A stretch of DNA of 16,267 nucleotides from assembly GCA_035527835.1 (NCBI GenBank), contig DATKZS010000131.1:1-16267 (forward strand), given 5' to 3'. Source of the DNA: DATKZS01 sp035527835 [NCBI: bacterium] (GTDB lineage Bacteria; RBG-13-61-14). This document shows, one piece after another, positions 1-10,155 of the stretch. Made by a program: the position numbers and the translations under genes. The number at the start of each line of letters is the position of its first letter. The stretch's first letter is position 1. Below the pieces are notes generated by a model. It was not told the origin of the DNA and did not search any database. It saw only the letters and a program-made list of their open reading frames with translations.

Positions 1-189
1 CCGGTTCGCCAAGCCGGTTGGGGCCGACGTTCCGGAGCTGTTCTTTGCCGGGCCGCGAAGAAACATCATGATTTACTTGGCGATCCTTGGCGCTCTTGGC
101 GTCTTGGCGGTTTTCTTGCGGCCTATTTTGGACAAGAGTGAGAAAATATTTAAAAATTCTTCTCTGCGTTCTCTGCGTCTCCGCGGTTT
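1..189. other. Left-edge non-coding DNA with two GCG-heptad repeat tracts
   Basis: No convincing gene is visible. An open frame enters from the left edge and reads through to 265, but it overlaps the epimerase end and has no recognisable domain. Two tracts stand out. Positions 77-113 hold four CTTGGCG-like heptads ending in GGTTTT. Positions 162-186 hold CTCTGCG, CTCTGCG and CTCCGCGG followed by TTTT. Both share the spacing of the CTTTGCG palindromes at 6675-6752 and 7150-7223, but here only one arm is seen. They may mark the 3' side of the epimerase transcript. Confidence 0.4.
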
Positions 190-1134
190 TTATAATGCCT
201 CTAACTTCCTCTGCCACTCCACCTGGGCCCGGAGCCCGTCTTCCAGGCGGGTGGCCGGCGCGTAGCCGGTCTCGGCGCGGAGGAGCGAGGTGTCGGCCGA
301 GGTGTCGCGCACGTCGCCTTTTTCAGTGGACTGGTATCTGATCTTCGCCCTGGTCCCCACGATCGCGGCCAGGGCCTCGATCGCTTTCATGAGCACGGTG
401 CGGTGGCCGCCGCCGATGTTATAGACGCGGCCGGGCACGCCCTTTTCCATGCACTTCATCGTGCCTTCCACGATGTCCGCGACGAACGTGAAATCGCGGC
501 TCTGCTTCCCGTCGCCGTAAACCGCGATCTCCTGCTCCCGGAACAGCGCCCGGATGAAACGGTTAAACGCCATGTCCGGCCGCTGCCGCGGTCCGTAAAC
601 CGTGAAATAGCGGAGACCGATCGCGTCCACCCCGTGGTTCGCGCGGTACAGGTCGGCCAAATGCTCGCACGCCAGCTTGGAAACGCCGTAGGGAGAGCGC
701 GGCCGCGTCGGGTTGGTTTCCCTGGCCGGCAATGGCGCCGTGTCGCCGTAAACCGAGCTCGAGCTCGCGTACACCAGCCGCGGCCCGCCCGCGTCCTTTA
801 CCGCCTCCAGGAAGCGCTGCGTGGCCCGGACGTTGTGGTGAAGGTAATGGTCGAAGCTCTGGCCCCAGCTCGCCCGCACCCCCGCCTGCGCCGCCAGATG
901 ATAGACGCCGTCACAGCCCTTGACCAGCGCCTTGAGGTCCAGGTCGTTCACGTCGGCCTCGATGAATTCGCAACGCGCGTCGTCCCTGAACCCCTCCGCA
1001 TTCTTCTCCTTGAGCGCCCGCTCGTAATAATCCGTGAAGCAGTCAACCGCTATCACCCGGTCCCCTTTGCCGAGCAGCCGCTCGCACAAGTGGCTCCCGA
1101 TAAATCCCGCCGCGCCCGTCACCACATATTTCAT
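190..1134 (-). CDS. NAD-dependent epimerase/dehydratase (UDP-glucuronate/UDP-glucose 4-epimerase-like)
   Basis: A cytosolic extended short-chain dehydrogenase/reductase of 314 aa that probably epimerises a nucleotide sugar for polysaccharide or glycan synthesis. The N-terminal Rossmann fold is clear: TGAAGFIG (residues 6-13) and Asp31 at the end of beta-2 for NAD(H). The catalytic set is Ser in YASSSSVYG (122-130) and Y149-x3-K153 in SPYGVSK. The substrate side shows RYFTVYGPRQRPDMA (175-189) and RDFTFVADIV (213-222), as in UDP-hexuronate and UDP-hexose 4-epimerases. Length is normal for the family. An in-frame ATG lies 16 codons upstream, but the ATG at 1134 has a GGGGG ribosome-binding stretch about 6 nt before it and begins exactly at the conserved MKYVVTG, so it is preferred. 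It is divergent from the M28 gene. Exact sugar specificity cannot be read from sequence. Confidence 0.9.
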   Translation of the reverse strand: MKYVVTGAAGFIGSHLCERLLGKGDRVIAVDCFTDYYERALKEKNAEGFRDDARCEFIEADVNDLDLKALVKGCDGVYHLAAQAGVRASWGQSFDHYLHHNVRATQRFLEAVKDAGGPRLVYASSSSVYGDTAPLPARETNPTRPRSPYGVSKLACEHLADLYRANHGVDAIGLRYFTVYGPRQRPDMAFNRFIRALFREQEIAVYGDGKQSRDFTFVADIVEGTMKCMEKGVPGRVYNIGGGHRTVLMKAIEALAAIVGTRAKIRYQSTEKGDVRDTSADTSLLRAETGYAPATRLEDGLRAQVEWQRKLEAL

Positions 1135-1166
1135 GTCCGTCCCCCTATAACCCACCAACCTGATAA

Positions 1167-1299
1167 AGCCAGGGTAACCCACACGTCTCGTGTGGGCGCC
1201 CGCGGCGCAGGCTCCAGATGTCCCGGGAACCAGGCCGGCATGTTGCGCACCGATCCTGCGGCAATGCCGCCCCCACGAGACGCGTGGGCTACCCTGGCT
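1167..1299. repeat. Imperfect 30-bp inverted repeat element in the divergent intergenic region
   Basis: Arms lie at 1167-1196 and 1270-1299. Both read AGCCAGGGTARCCCACRCG on their own strand, then continue TCTCGTG. Each arm can also fold by itself: CCCACACG-tct-CGTGTGGG on the left, and CCCACG-aga-CGCGTGGG on the right. About 73 nt separate the arms. The whole could form a cruciform or a multi-stem RNA between the epimerase and M28 genes. No transposase is present, so it is a REP- or MITE-like dispersed repeat at most. The mobility reading is inference. Confidence 0.65.
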
Positions 1300-1341
1300 C
1301 CCATCACCACCATCTCTCCGGCCAGTATAGCCCTCTCCTCC

Positions 1342-1370
1342 TTGATGTAAAAATCAAAGAGCGGTAGATT
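1342..1370 (+). promoter_or_regulatory. Possible sigma70-type promoter of the M28 peptidase gene
   Basis: TTGATG (1342-1347) and TAGATT (1365-1370) are separated by 17 bp, placing a start near 1377 and a leader of about 35 nt before the ATG at 1412. Each hexamer has two mismatches to consensus, so this is a tentative call based on spacing and position. Confidence 0.35.
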
Positions 1371-1411
1371 TAAGGGGCGCGAAAATCGGCGCGGCAAGAG
1401 GGAGACATGTC

Positions 1412-4073
<2,662 letters not shown>

Positions 4074-4082
4074 GGAGACGCC

Positions 4083-4922
4083 ATGCGCAAGGTTAAAGCC
4101 CAGGCCGTGGAGGAAGCGGTCCGGCGGGCCTGCATCGAGGCCAACCTGGTGGGAAGCAAGGACCTGGTCGAGGCCTTCCAGCGCGCGCGGGAGATCGAGG
4201 AGTCCGAGACCGGCAGGGCCGTACTGGACCAGCTCCTTGAAAACCTCCGCATCGCGGAGCGGGAAAAAATCCCCATCTGCCAGGACACCGGCTACGCCGT
4301 GTTTTTCGTGGAGCGCGGCGAAGAGCTGATGATCGAGGGCGGCACGCTCGACGAGGCCATCAACGCCGGCATGATGCGCGGCTACACCGACGGGTATCTG
4401 CGCAAGGGCACCTGCGACTGCCTTACCCGCAAAAACCGCGGCGACAACTCGCCCGCCGTCATCTACACCGAGTGCATTCCGGGCGACGGCCTCAAAATCT
4501 CGTTCATGGCCAAGGGCGGCGGGTCCGAGAACATGAGCGGGGTGGCGATGCTGAAGCCGGCGCAGGGCTGGAAGGGCATCCGCGAATTCGTGGTGGGCAC
4601 GGTGGACAAGGCGGGCGCGAACCCGTGCCCGCCGATCATCATCGGGCTCGGCATCGGCGGGACCATGGACAAGGCGGCGGTGAACGCGAAGAAGGCGCTG
4701 CTCCGCCCGCTCGGCGAGAAAAATCCGGACCCGGAGCTGGCGGCGATGGAAGCGGAGCTCTTGGAAGCGGTGAACAAGCTGGGGATCGGCCCGCAGGGCT
4801 ATGGCGGCCGGGTGACGGCGCTCGGCGTCTCGATCATCCGCTGGCCGTGCCACATCGCGAGCCTGCCGGTGGCCATCAACGTGCAGTGCCACGCCAGCCG
4901 GCACCGCGAGATCGAGCTGTAG
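4083..4922 (+). CDS. Class I fumarate hydratase, alpha subunit (split type)
   Basis: A 279-aa iron-sulfur subunit of the oxygen-sensitive class I fumarase, which hydrates fumarate to malate with the following beta subunit. The three expected [4Fe-4S] ligands are visible: Cys66 in ICQDTG, Cys182 in NPCPPIIIG and Cys269 in NVQCHASRHR. RKNRGDNSPA and GSENMSG are other family signatures. Length fits the stand-alone N-terminal half of FumA/FumB-type enzymes. A GAGGAG ribosome-binding site overlaps the mdh stop region, with ATG 9 nt after mdh. L(+)-tartrate dehydratase alpha is the main alternative, since the two share fold and cluster. The tight linkage to mdh supports fumarase. Confidence 0.92.
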   Translation: MRKVKAQAVEEAVRRACIEANLVGSKDLVEAFQRAREIEESETGRAVLDQLLENLRIAEREKIPICQDTGYAVFFVERGEELMIEGGTLDEAINAGMMRGYTDGYLRKGTCDCLTRKNRGDNSPAVIYTECIPGDGLKISFMAKGGGSENMSGVAMLKPAQGWKGIREFVVGTVDKAGANPCPPIIIGLGIGGTMDKAAVNAKKALLRPLGEKNPDPELAAMEAELLEAVNKLGIGPQGYGGRVTALGVSIIRWPCHIASLPVAINVQCHASRHREIEL

Positions 4923-4932
4923 GAGGGACGCG

Positions 4933-5490
4933 ATGAGTGAAGTAAAAAAATTAAGCGCTCCCTTTTCCGAGGAAGTTGCGCGGTCGCTCAAGGCGGGCGA
5001 CCAGGTGGCGCTTTCGGGCGTGATCTATACGGGCCGTGACACGGCGCACAAGCGCATGATGGAGACGCTGGACCGGGGCGAGGATCTGCCATTCCCGCTC
5101 TCCGGCGCGGTCATCTTTTACGTAGGCCCCACGCCGCCGCCGCCGGGCCGGCCCATCGGCAGCGCCGGACCGACCACCTCGGGAAGGATGGACGCCTACG
5201 CCCCACGCCTGATCGCGCTCGGGCTGCGCGGCATGATCGGCAAGGGCAACCGCAGCAAAGAGGTGCGCGAGGCGTGCGTGAAGTACGGGTGCGTGTACCT
5301 GGGCGCAATCGGCGGCGCGGGCGCGCTGCTCTCCAATTCCATTTCGGCGGCCAAGGTCGTGGCCTGGGAGGAGCTCGGCCCCGAGGCGGTTCGCGAGCTT
5401 CAGGTCAAGGATATGCCGCTGGTCGTCATCAATGACTGCTTCGGAGCTGACCTGTACGAGCAGGGCCGGGCCAAGTTCGCCCGGAAATAG
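4933..5490 (+). CDS. Class I fumarate hydratase, beta subunit (split type)
   Basis: A 185-aa C-terminal half of class I fumarase, expected to form an (alpha-beta)n complex with the preceding product. The substrate loop GRPIGSAGPTTSGRMD lies at 72-87 and contains the family Thr/Ser residues that bind dicarboxylate. GMIGKGNRS holds the conserved Lys. A GGAGGG site lies upstream, and the gene is 10 nt from the alpha subunit, as expected for balanced translation. A role as tartrate dehydratase beta subunit cannot be excluded by sequence alone, but the mdh neighbour favours fumarase. No truncation or odd residue was seen. Confidence 0.92.
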   Translation: MSEVKKLSAPFSEEVARSLKAGDQVALSGVIYTGRDTAHKRMMETLDRGEDLPFPLSGAVIFYVGPTPPPPGRPIGSAGPTTSGRMDAYAPRLIALGLRGMIGKGNRSKEVREACVKYGCVYLGAIGGAGALLSNSISAAKVVAWEELGPEAVRELQVKDMPLVVINDCFGADLYEQGRAKFARK

Positions 5491-5505
5491 GGCCGGGGGG
5501 GGAAG

Positions 5506-6081
5506 ATGATCCGCATTGAGCCCAGTCATCCCAATGAGTTCAGCATGACCATACTCATCCCGCTGGTGGGTAAATTGATTGGACTGGTCATCCTCGGCCT
5601 GGGCGTGTATCTTCTGGGATATGGGCTGGGCGTCCCGGGAATCAAGGTCATGGATGAGGGCGGATCGCCCGCGAAGCCTGTCCAAACGCTCATCTTTGGC
5701 GCGGGCATGGCCGTCCTCGGGTACGGCTTTATCTTTGGACGCAAGGGTGTGATCGTGGATCGGGCGCGGGGAGAGGTCGTGAGATGGACCGGCGCCCCCA
5801 TGCCCTTGTGGAAGCGCCGGTATCCGCTCTCTTGGTATCAGCGCGTGACCATTGGCCGGGAGCGGCATGAGGACGCGGACAGGAGTTATGAAAAACACCC
5901 GGTACGGCTGGAGGGCGAAGACGGCCGCCGGCTCCTGATTTTCTCGCCCTCGGACCACAGAGAAGCCTGGCTGGCCATGCAGGAAATAAGCGCCTTTATG
6001 GGCTGGCCGACGCTGACCCCATTCCGACCAGAGGAAGGAACTACAGGAGGTTGGACACCCGGTCCCGGAACGGGAAATTAG
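5506..6081 (+). CDS. Two-TM membrane protein of unknown function
   Basis: Not recognised. The 191-aa product has two hydrophobic segments, about 15-43 (Gly- and Leu-rich) and 60-78, joined by a short polar loop. A soluble region of about 110 residues follows, with alternating beta-like stretches such as GVIVDRARGEVVRW, YQRVTIGRE and RLLIFSP. That pattern resembles bacterial PH-like domains in membrane proteins, but this is only an impression. The C-terminus is Pro/Gly-rich. The ATG at 5506 sits only 2 nt after a G-rich GGGGGGGAAG stretch, a tight spacing. The Met at codon 14 lacks a better site. It lies 15 nt after the fumarase beta gene and so probably belongs to the same transcript, though nothing links it to malate metabolism. 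Confidence 0.7.
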   Translation: MIRIEPSHPNEFSMTILIPLVGKLIGLVILGLGVYLLGYGLGVPGIKVMDEGGSPAKPVQTLIFGAGMAVLGYGFIFGRKGVIVDRARGEVVRWTGAPMPLWKRRYPLSWYQRVTIGRERHEDADRSYEKHPVRLEGEDGRRLLIFSPSDHREAWLAMQEISAFMGWPTLTPFRPEEGTTGGWTPGPGTGN

Positions 6082-6126
6082 CCTGGCGCCGCCGTTTAGT
6101 TATTGCAGTCCGCAAGGAGGTAAAAC

Positions 6127-6645
6127 ATGGTCGAGAAAAGGGCGCTGAAGGTGGTTTATGACGACGATTTTTATCAGGCCATTCGGCGGCGGATCAAGGA
6201 GTGGGCCGCGGGCAAGGGCAAGGGGCATAAGTATCTTGAGTTCGTTCTACTCGCGCCGGACCTTTTGCACCTCATGGTCAAGCTGACGCTCGACCGCCGC
6301 GTGCCCGCCGCGGCCAAGGCCAAGCTGGGCTTTGCCATCGCTTATTTCATCTCGCCGCTGGACCTGTTGCCGGAGGCCGTGCTCGGGCCCATCGGATACC
6401 TCGACGACGTGGCCATGGCCGCATGGGTGATTGACAGCATCATCAAGTCCTCCGGCGCCGACCTCATCCTCGAACACTGGGCCGGAGAGGCCGACATCAT
6501 CGCCACCGTGTCCCGCATCACCGGCGCCGCCAACGAGCTCCTGGGCGCCGGCCTGGTAAGAAAGCTTAAAGTAGTCCTCGACCGCCAACACTTCGGCAAT
6601 AAGATGGTCAAGGAACCCGTGATGAGGACGTTGGAGAGCGAGTAA
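6127..6645 (+). CDS. DUF1232 (YkvA-like) domain protein
   Basis: A 172-aa protein whose residues about 60-103 match the DUF1232 signature: KAKLGFAIAYFISPLDLLPE followed by GPIGYLDDVAMAAWVI. This short hydrophobic domain is common in bacteria and its biochemical role is not established. The flanks are helical and charged, and no signal peptide is visible. The start is well defined by AAGGAGG 6 nt before ATG 6127. It is the last gene of the + strand cluster and is followed within 3 nt by a stem-loop terminator. The gap of 45 nt after the two-TM gene is compatible with the same operon. Confidence 0.85.
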   Translation: MVEKRALKVVYDDDFYQAIRRRIKEWAAGKGKGHKYLEFVLLAPDLLHLMVKLTLDRRVPAAAKAKLGFAIAYFISPLDLLPEAVLGPIGYLDDVAMAAWVIDSIIKSSGADLILEHWAGEADIIATVSRITGAANELLGAGLVRKLKVVLDRQHFGNKMVKEPVMRTLESE

Positions 6646-6647
6646 AA

Positions 6648-6677
6648 ACTCTCCCGGAGGTCTTGAGAGTCTTTTTT
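6648..6677 (+). terminator. Rho-independent terminator after the mdh-fumarase cluster
   Basis: ACTCTC (6648-6653) pairs with GAGAGT (6665-6670) across an 11-nt loop and is followed by C and six T residues (6672-6677). It starts 2 nt after the DUF1232 stop codon, the expected place for the end of this transcript. The stem is short (6 bp), and the long palindrome just downstream may assist. Confidence 0.65.
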
Positions 6678-6752
6678 CACGCAAAGGCGCAAAGAACGCA
6701 AAGTTTAAGAAAGAAAATATTTTCTTTGCGTTCTTTGCGCCTTTGCGTGAAA
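6675..6752. repeat. Long perfect palindrome, CTTTGCG family, copy 1
   Basis: Two 29-nt arms, 6675-6703 and 6724-6752, are perfect reverse complements around a 20-nt AT-rich loop. The right arm is built of three CTTTGCG heptads ending in TGAAA. It lies between convergent genes (DUF1232 + and the 103-aa gene -), where it could terminate or protect both transcripts. The arm core GCAAAGGCGCAAAGAACGC is identical in copy 2. Confidence 0.85.
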
Positions 6753-6789
6753 TAAATCTTTATTATTCGTCCCCGCCCTTCACCCGGGT

Positions 6790-7101
6790 CTACTTTTTTT
6801 CCAGCGCCTCCTCCGAGTACTCCTCGGGATGCATGGCCTCCCAGCGCTCGGACCAGAACTCCATGAAGTACTGCAGGAGCTGCATGTAGGCCTCGATCAC
6901 GTCCTCCCCGTCGAGCTCGTTCACCGAGAGCAGGGCCTGGCGGTAGATGAGCTCGGGCTCCAGGTCCATGACCTTGGCGGCCCCGAGATGGGAGAGGAAG
7001 AAATCGAAGTACTCGCCGTAGGCCGCGAGGTGCTCCGCGGTAAAGCCCTGCCGGCCCAGGTGGTCGAAGAACGCCTTCTTGACGAATTGGTTGTCGTCCA
7101 T
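6790..7101 (-). CDS. Small acidic hypothetical protein (103 aa)
   Basis: Not recognised. The product is a soluble, predicted all-helical acidic protein, rich in Glu, Leu, Phe and Tyr. The middle reads GEYFDFFLSHL and the C-terminal half EAYMQLLQYFMEFWSERW; the extreme end is EEYSEEALEKK. No Cys pair, signal or membrane segment is visible. The ATG at 7101 has an AAGGAAAA site about 6 nt upstream. It is flanked on both sides by CTTTGCG palindromes. It reads in the same direction as the EF-G2 gene, 140 nt downstream of it, so it may be its co-transcribed partner. Codon usage and the clear Shine-Dalgarno site support a real gene. Confidence 0.75.
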   Translation of the reverse strand: MDDNQFVKKAFFDHLGRQGFTAEHLAAYGEYFDFFLSHLGAAKVMDLEPELIYRQALLSVNELDGEDVIEAYMQLLQYFMEFWSERWEAMHPEEYSEEALEKK

Positions 7102-7149
7102 TAATTTTTTCCTTGAAACGTCATCGTCATTATTTCAGCAACTATTATT

Positions 7150-7223
7150 AAGCGCAAAGGCGCAAAGAACGCAAAGAGAAGAATTTTTCTATTAATCTCT
7201 GCGTTCTTTGCGCCTTTGCGCTT
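7150..7223. repeat. Long palindrome, CTTTGCG family, copy 2
   Basis: Arms 7150-7173 and 7200-7223 are 24-nt perfect reverse complements with a 26-nt AT-rich loop. The arm contains the same GCAAAGGCGCAAAGAACGC core as the copy 450 bp away. It starts about 20 nt after the EF-G2 stop and may form the 3' end of that mRNA or a processing site before the 103-aa gene. Confidence 0.85.
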
Positions 7224-7241
7224 TTAAAAATTTTTTCGGAC

Positions 7242-9338
7242 TTATTCCTCTTCCTCCTCGGTCGTCTTCTTGGAGGCGGCGATGACCTTTTCCGCGATGT
7301 GTGCTGGCACTTCCTCGTAGTGGTCGAACTCCATGGTGAACATTCCTCGTCCGGAGGTGATGGAATCGAGGTCCGGGGAATAGCGGAGCATCTCGGCCAG
7401 CGGGACCTGGGCCTTGATGATCTGGCTGTTGCCGGACGAGTCGGTGCCGAGCAGGCGGCCCCTCCTGCGGTTCATGTCGCCGATCACGTCGCCGGCGCAC
7501 TCGTTGGGGACCACGACCTCGACGGTCATGATCGGCTCCAGGAGGCACATGCCGGCCTGCTCGGCCGCGGCCTTGAAGCCCAGGGAGCCGGCGATCTGGA
7601 AGGCCCGGTCCGAGCTGTCCACCTCGTGGTACTTGCCGTCGTAGAGCCTTACCTTGACGTACTTCATCGGATACCCCGCGAGCACGCCCTTGGTCATCCT
7701 GGTCTTCACGCCCTTTTCCACGGAGGGGATGTAGTTGTTGGGGATGGCGCCGCCCTTGATCGCGTCCTCGAACTCGAATTCGACCTCCCCGTCGCGGGAA
7801 AGGGGCGAGATCTCGACCCAGCACCAGCCGTACTGGCCGCGGCCGCCGGTCTGCTTCTTGTATTTCCCTTCGCCCTTGGCCGAGCGCTTGATGGTCTCCA
7901 GATACGGCACCTTGGGCGCGGACAGGATGACCTCGACCCCGTACTTGCGCTTCATTTTTTCCAGGGTGGTCTCGACGTGGACCTGGCCCATGCCCTCGAT
8001 GATGAACTCGCCGGTCTGCTCTTCGCGGCGCACGCCGAGCGTCGGGTCCTCCTCCATGATCTTGTTCAAGGACGTCATGAGCTTGTCCTCGTCGCCCTTG
8101 GTCTTCGGCGTCACGGCGAAGCTGATCACCGGCGAGGCCTTGGGCAGCGGTGGCAGAAGGATCACGTCATTGTCGGCCGAGAGCGTGTCGCCGGTGGCGG
8201 TGTCCTTGAGCTTGGCCACGGCCACGATGTCGCCGATCCGGGCGGGATTGATGGTCTCGGTGTTCTCGCCGGTGATGAGCAGCATCTGGCCGATGCGCTC
8301 CTTGCCCTGCTTCGTGCTGTTGATCACGGTGGAATCGCCCTGCAGCTTACCCGAGAAAATCCGGAACACGGCCAGCTTGCCCTTGTAGGGGTCGGAGATG
8401 GTCTTGAACACCTGCGCGCAAAACGGCGCGTCCTCGGTGCACGGACGCTCGACCTCGCCGCCCTTGGGGTCCGCGCCCTTGACCGACTTACGGTCGAGCG
8501 GCGACGGCCCGGTCTCGGCGATCACGTCGAGCAGGAGCTTGATCCCGATGTTCTTCACGCCCGACCCGGCCAGCACCGGGACCACGGTGCCGCTCTTCAC
8601 GCCCGCGGCCAGGGCCGCGAACAATTCCTGCGGCGTGATCTCCTTTTCCTCCAGATATTTCTCCAGGAGCGCGTCGTTGGACTCGGCCACGGCCTCGACG
8701 AGCTGACGCCTCGCGTCGTCCGCCTCGTTCTTCAAGTCCGCCGGGATGGACTCCTCGTTGTACTTGCCCGAACCGTCGCCCGCGTACACCAGCGCCTTCA
8801 TGCGCAACAGGTCCACCACGCCCTTGAACTCGGCCTCCTTGCCGATGGGGATGCTGATCGGGCACGGCTGCACGCCGAGCACGTTCCGGATCGCCGTGAG
8901 CGCCGCGTCATAGTCCGCCCGCTCCCGGTCCATCTTGGACACGAAAATAAAGCGAGCCAAGAGCTTCCCCTCGCCGTCCTTCCACAATTTCTCCGTGAGC
9001 ACCTTGACCTGGTCCACCGCGTCCACCACGAACAGCCCGATGTCAACGGCATTGAGCGCGTTCTTGGCCTCGGCCACGAAATTGGGATCGCCCGGTGTGT
9101 CCACGATGTGCGCCACGCACTTGTTATACTCGATGTGGCAAAAGTGCGTGCTCACCGAGCTCACGCGCTTCTTCTCCTCCGCCTCGAAATCCAGGACCGA
9201 GGTCCCGTCCACTACCTGACCCAGCCGGTTGACCGCCCCCGCCGTGAACAACATCGCCTCCGCGAGGCTCGTCTTGCCCGCGCCCCCGTGCGCAAACAGC
9301 CCCACGGTCCGCACGCTCGTCCTCTCGTATTCCTTCAT
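7242..9338 (-). CDS. Elongation factor G-like translational GTPase (EF-G2 type)
   Basis: A 698-aa protein with the full five-domain EF-G layout. It has a P-loop AHGGAGKT (16-23), G3 DTPGDPNF (80-87) and G4 SKMD (134-137). Domain IV shows GKYKKQTGGRGQYG, and the C-terminal domain shows ARLxGT-like RRRGRLLGTDSSG. It differs from canonical EF-G: the G3 His of DTPGHVDF is Asp84, switch I reads KKRVSSVST instead of the RGITI type, and G4 has Ser for Asn. These features, and the GKYKKQTGG stretch, are those of the EF-G2/FusA2-like paralogues rather than the essential translocase. Its exact role on the ribosome is not established. The C-terminus ends in a poly-Glu run. AAAGGAG lies 9 nt before ATG 9338, and a strong promoter precedes it. 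Confidence 0.9.
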   Translation of the reverse strand: MKEYERTSVRTVGLFAHGGAGKTSLAEAMLFTAGAVNRLGQVVDGTSVLDFEAEEKKRVSSVSTHFCHIEYNKCVAHIVDTPGDPNFVAEAKNALNAVDIGLFVVDAVDQVKVLTEKLWKDGEGKLLARFIFVSKMDRERADYDAALTAIRNVLGVQPCPISIPIGKEAEFKGVVDLLRMKALVYAGDGSGKYNEESIPADLKNEADDARRQLVEAVAESNDALLEKYLEEKEITPQELFAALAAGVKSGTVVPVLAGSGVKNIGIKLLLDVIAETGPSPLDRKSVKGADPKGGEVERPCTEDAPFCAQVFKTISDPYKGKLAVFRIFSGKLQGDSTVINSTKQGKERIGQMLLITGENTETINPARIGDIVAVAKLKDTATGDTLSADNDVILLPPLPKASPVISFAVTPKTKGDEDKLMTSLNKIMEEDPTLGVRREEQTGEFIIEGMGQVHVETTLEKMKRKYGVEVILSAPKVPYLETIKRSAKGEGKYKKQTGGRGQYGWCWVEISPLSRDGEVEFEFEDAIKGGAIPNNYIPSVEKGVKTRMTKGVLAGYPMKYVKVRLYDGKYHEVDSSDRAFQIAGSLGFKAAAEQAGMCLLEPIMTVEVVVPNECAGDVIGDMNRRRGRLLGTDSSGNSQIIKAQVPLAEMLRYSPDLDSITSGRGMFTMEFDHYEEVPAHIAEKVIAASKKTTEEEEE

Positions 9339-9369
9339 CCAACCACTCCTTTCCGACGTGAACGAATAA

Positions 9370-9398
9370 TATTAAATTGATGTTGCGGCGGTGTCAAG
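9370..9398 (-). promoter_or_regulatory. Sigma70-type promoter of the EF-G2-like gene
   Basis: On the minus strand, TTGACA (9398-9393) and TAATAT (9375-9370) are separated by 17 bp. The -35 is perfect and the -10 is close to consensus. The start would fall near 9363, giving a leader of about 25 nt with an AAAGGAG site before ATG 9338. The promoter ends about 40 nt short of the transposase remnant, so the insertion left it intact. Confidence 0.75.
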
Positions 9399-9435
9399 GC
9401 GAGGAAGGGACGAGGGTGTACGACAAATTTGGTGG

Positions 9436-10155
9436 TCAGGCCGCGCGTCTTGCATCCCAGTAGTCCTCGAAGCCCCCGGACTCCAGACAACAGCGGAGCG
9501 CGATGATCGCGTTGGCCCCGCGCACGGTCCAGTGCATCCCCGATTGTTTGAGGCGCTTGCCGATCAGACTCTTGCAACCCGCCTCCACGACTCCCGAACC
9601 GATGAATAAGCCTTGCTTGCGGAAGCGGTCATATCGCATCCGCTCCTGGTTCTTCTCAAAGTAGACCACCGCCTTCGCCAGCGCCTCTTTCTTTTTGCTC
9701 CCCAACTTTAATCCGCCCAACTCGCTGATGATCTCCAAGACCCGGCCCCGCTTAAGACGCTTGCGCATCCGCCCGAACCAGGCCTTCCTTCGCGCTTCAT
9801 CTTCCGGATAAAGCAGATGGGCAATCCCGTTCAGGTGTTCGGCGGCGTGATAGAAGTCAACGATCTTGGCCGCGCCGGGGAAATGGAGATCGGCCAGGTT
9901 CCACACCCAGGGAGCGCCGTCGCCCACCACCGCCACTTTTTCCGCCTCGTTCAATCCCCGGCGGACCGCCTCCGCGTAAAGCCGCCCCCCGAAGCGCTCC
10001 ACCTCTTCCTCTTCGATCTTGCCCGTGGAGCTCGTGGAGTCTGGGTCGCGCACCGGATGGCCTTGCTCGTCCACCCGCGTCTGGGTGAAGACCGCGCCCA
10101 GCTTGGCTTCCCTCGTCCGGGCGATTCCGTCCGACGCTTTACCCCGACGACCATG
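9436..10155 (-). pseudogene. ISKra4-family-like transposase, 5'-truncated remnant
   Basis: The C-terminal part of a DDE transposase. The best-preserved stretches are GDGAPWVWNLA and IVDFYHAAEHL, then GSGVVEAGCKSLIGKRLKQ, SGMHWTVRGANAIIALR and GFEDYWDARR just before the TGA at 9436-9438. Those C-terminal signatures are typical of ISKra4-type transposases. A GTG at 10074 opens a 212-aa frame, but homology-like sequence continues upstream in the same frame (GKASDGIARTREAKLGAVFTQT) to about 10155. There it runs into TTTGGGG-like low-complexity DNA and a stop near 10228. The N-terminal half and first catalytic region are therefore missing. The remaining frame is uninterrupted, suggesting recent truncation. 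No clear terminal inverted repeat was identified; the 3' end may lie near 9405-9435. It is not expected to be active. Confidence 0.8.

Noticed and set aside
190-1182. Upstream start at 1182 for the epimerase
   Set aside because: The extra 16 residues precede the Rossmann strand, reach into the inverted-repeat element and lack a ribosome-binding site as good as the one before 1134.
7299-9380. 693-aa + strand open frame antisense to EF-G2
   Set aside because: Shadow of the EF-G-like gene, with His/Arg/Leu-rich composition and no motif or ribosome-binding site.
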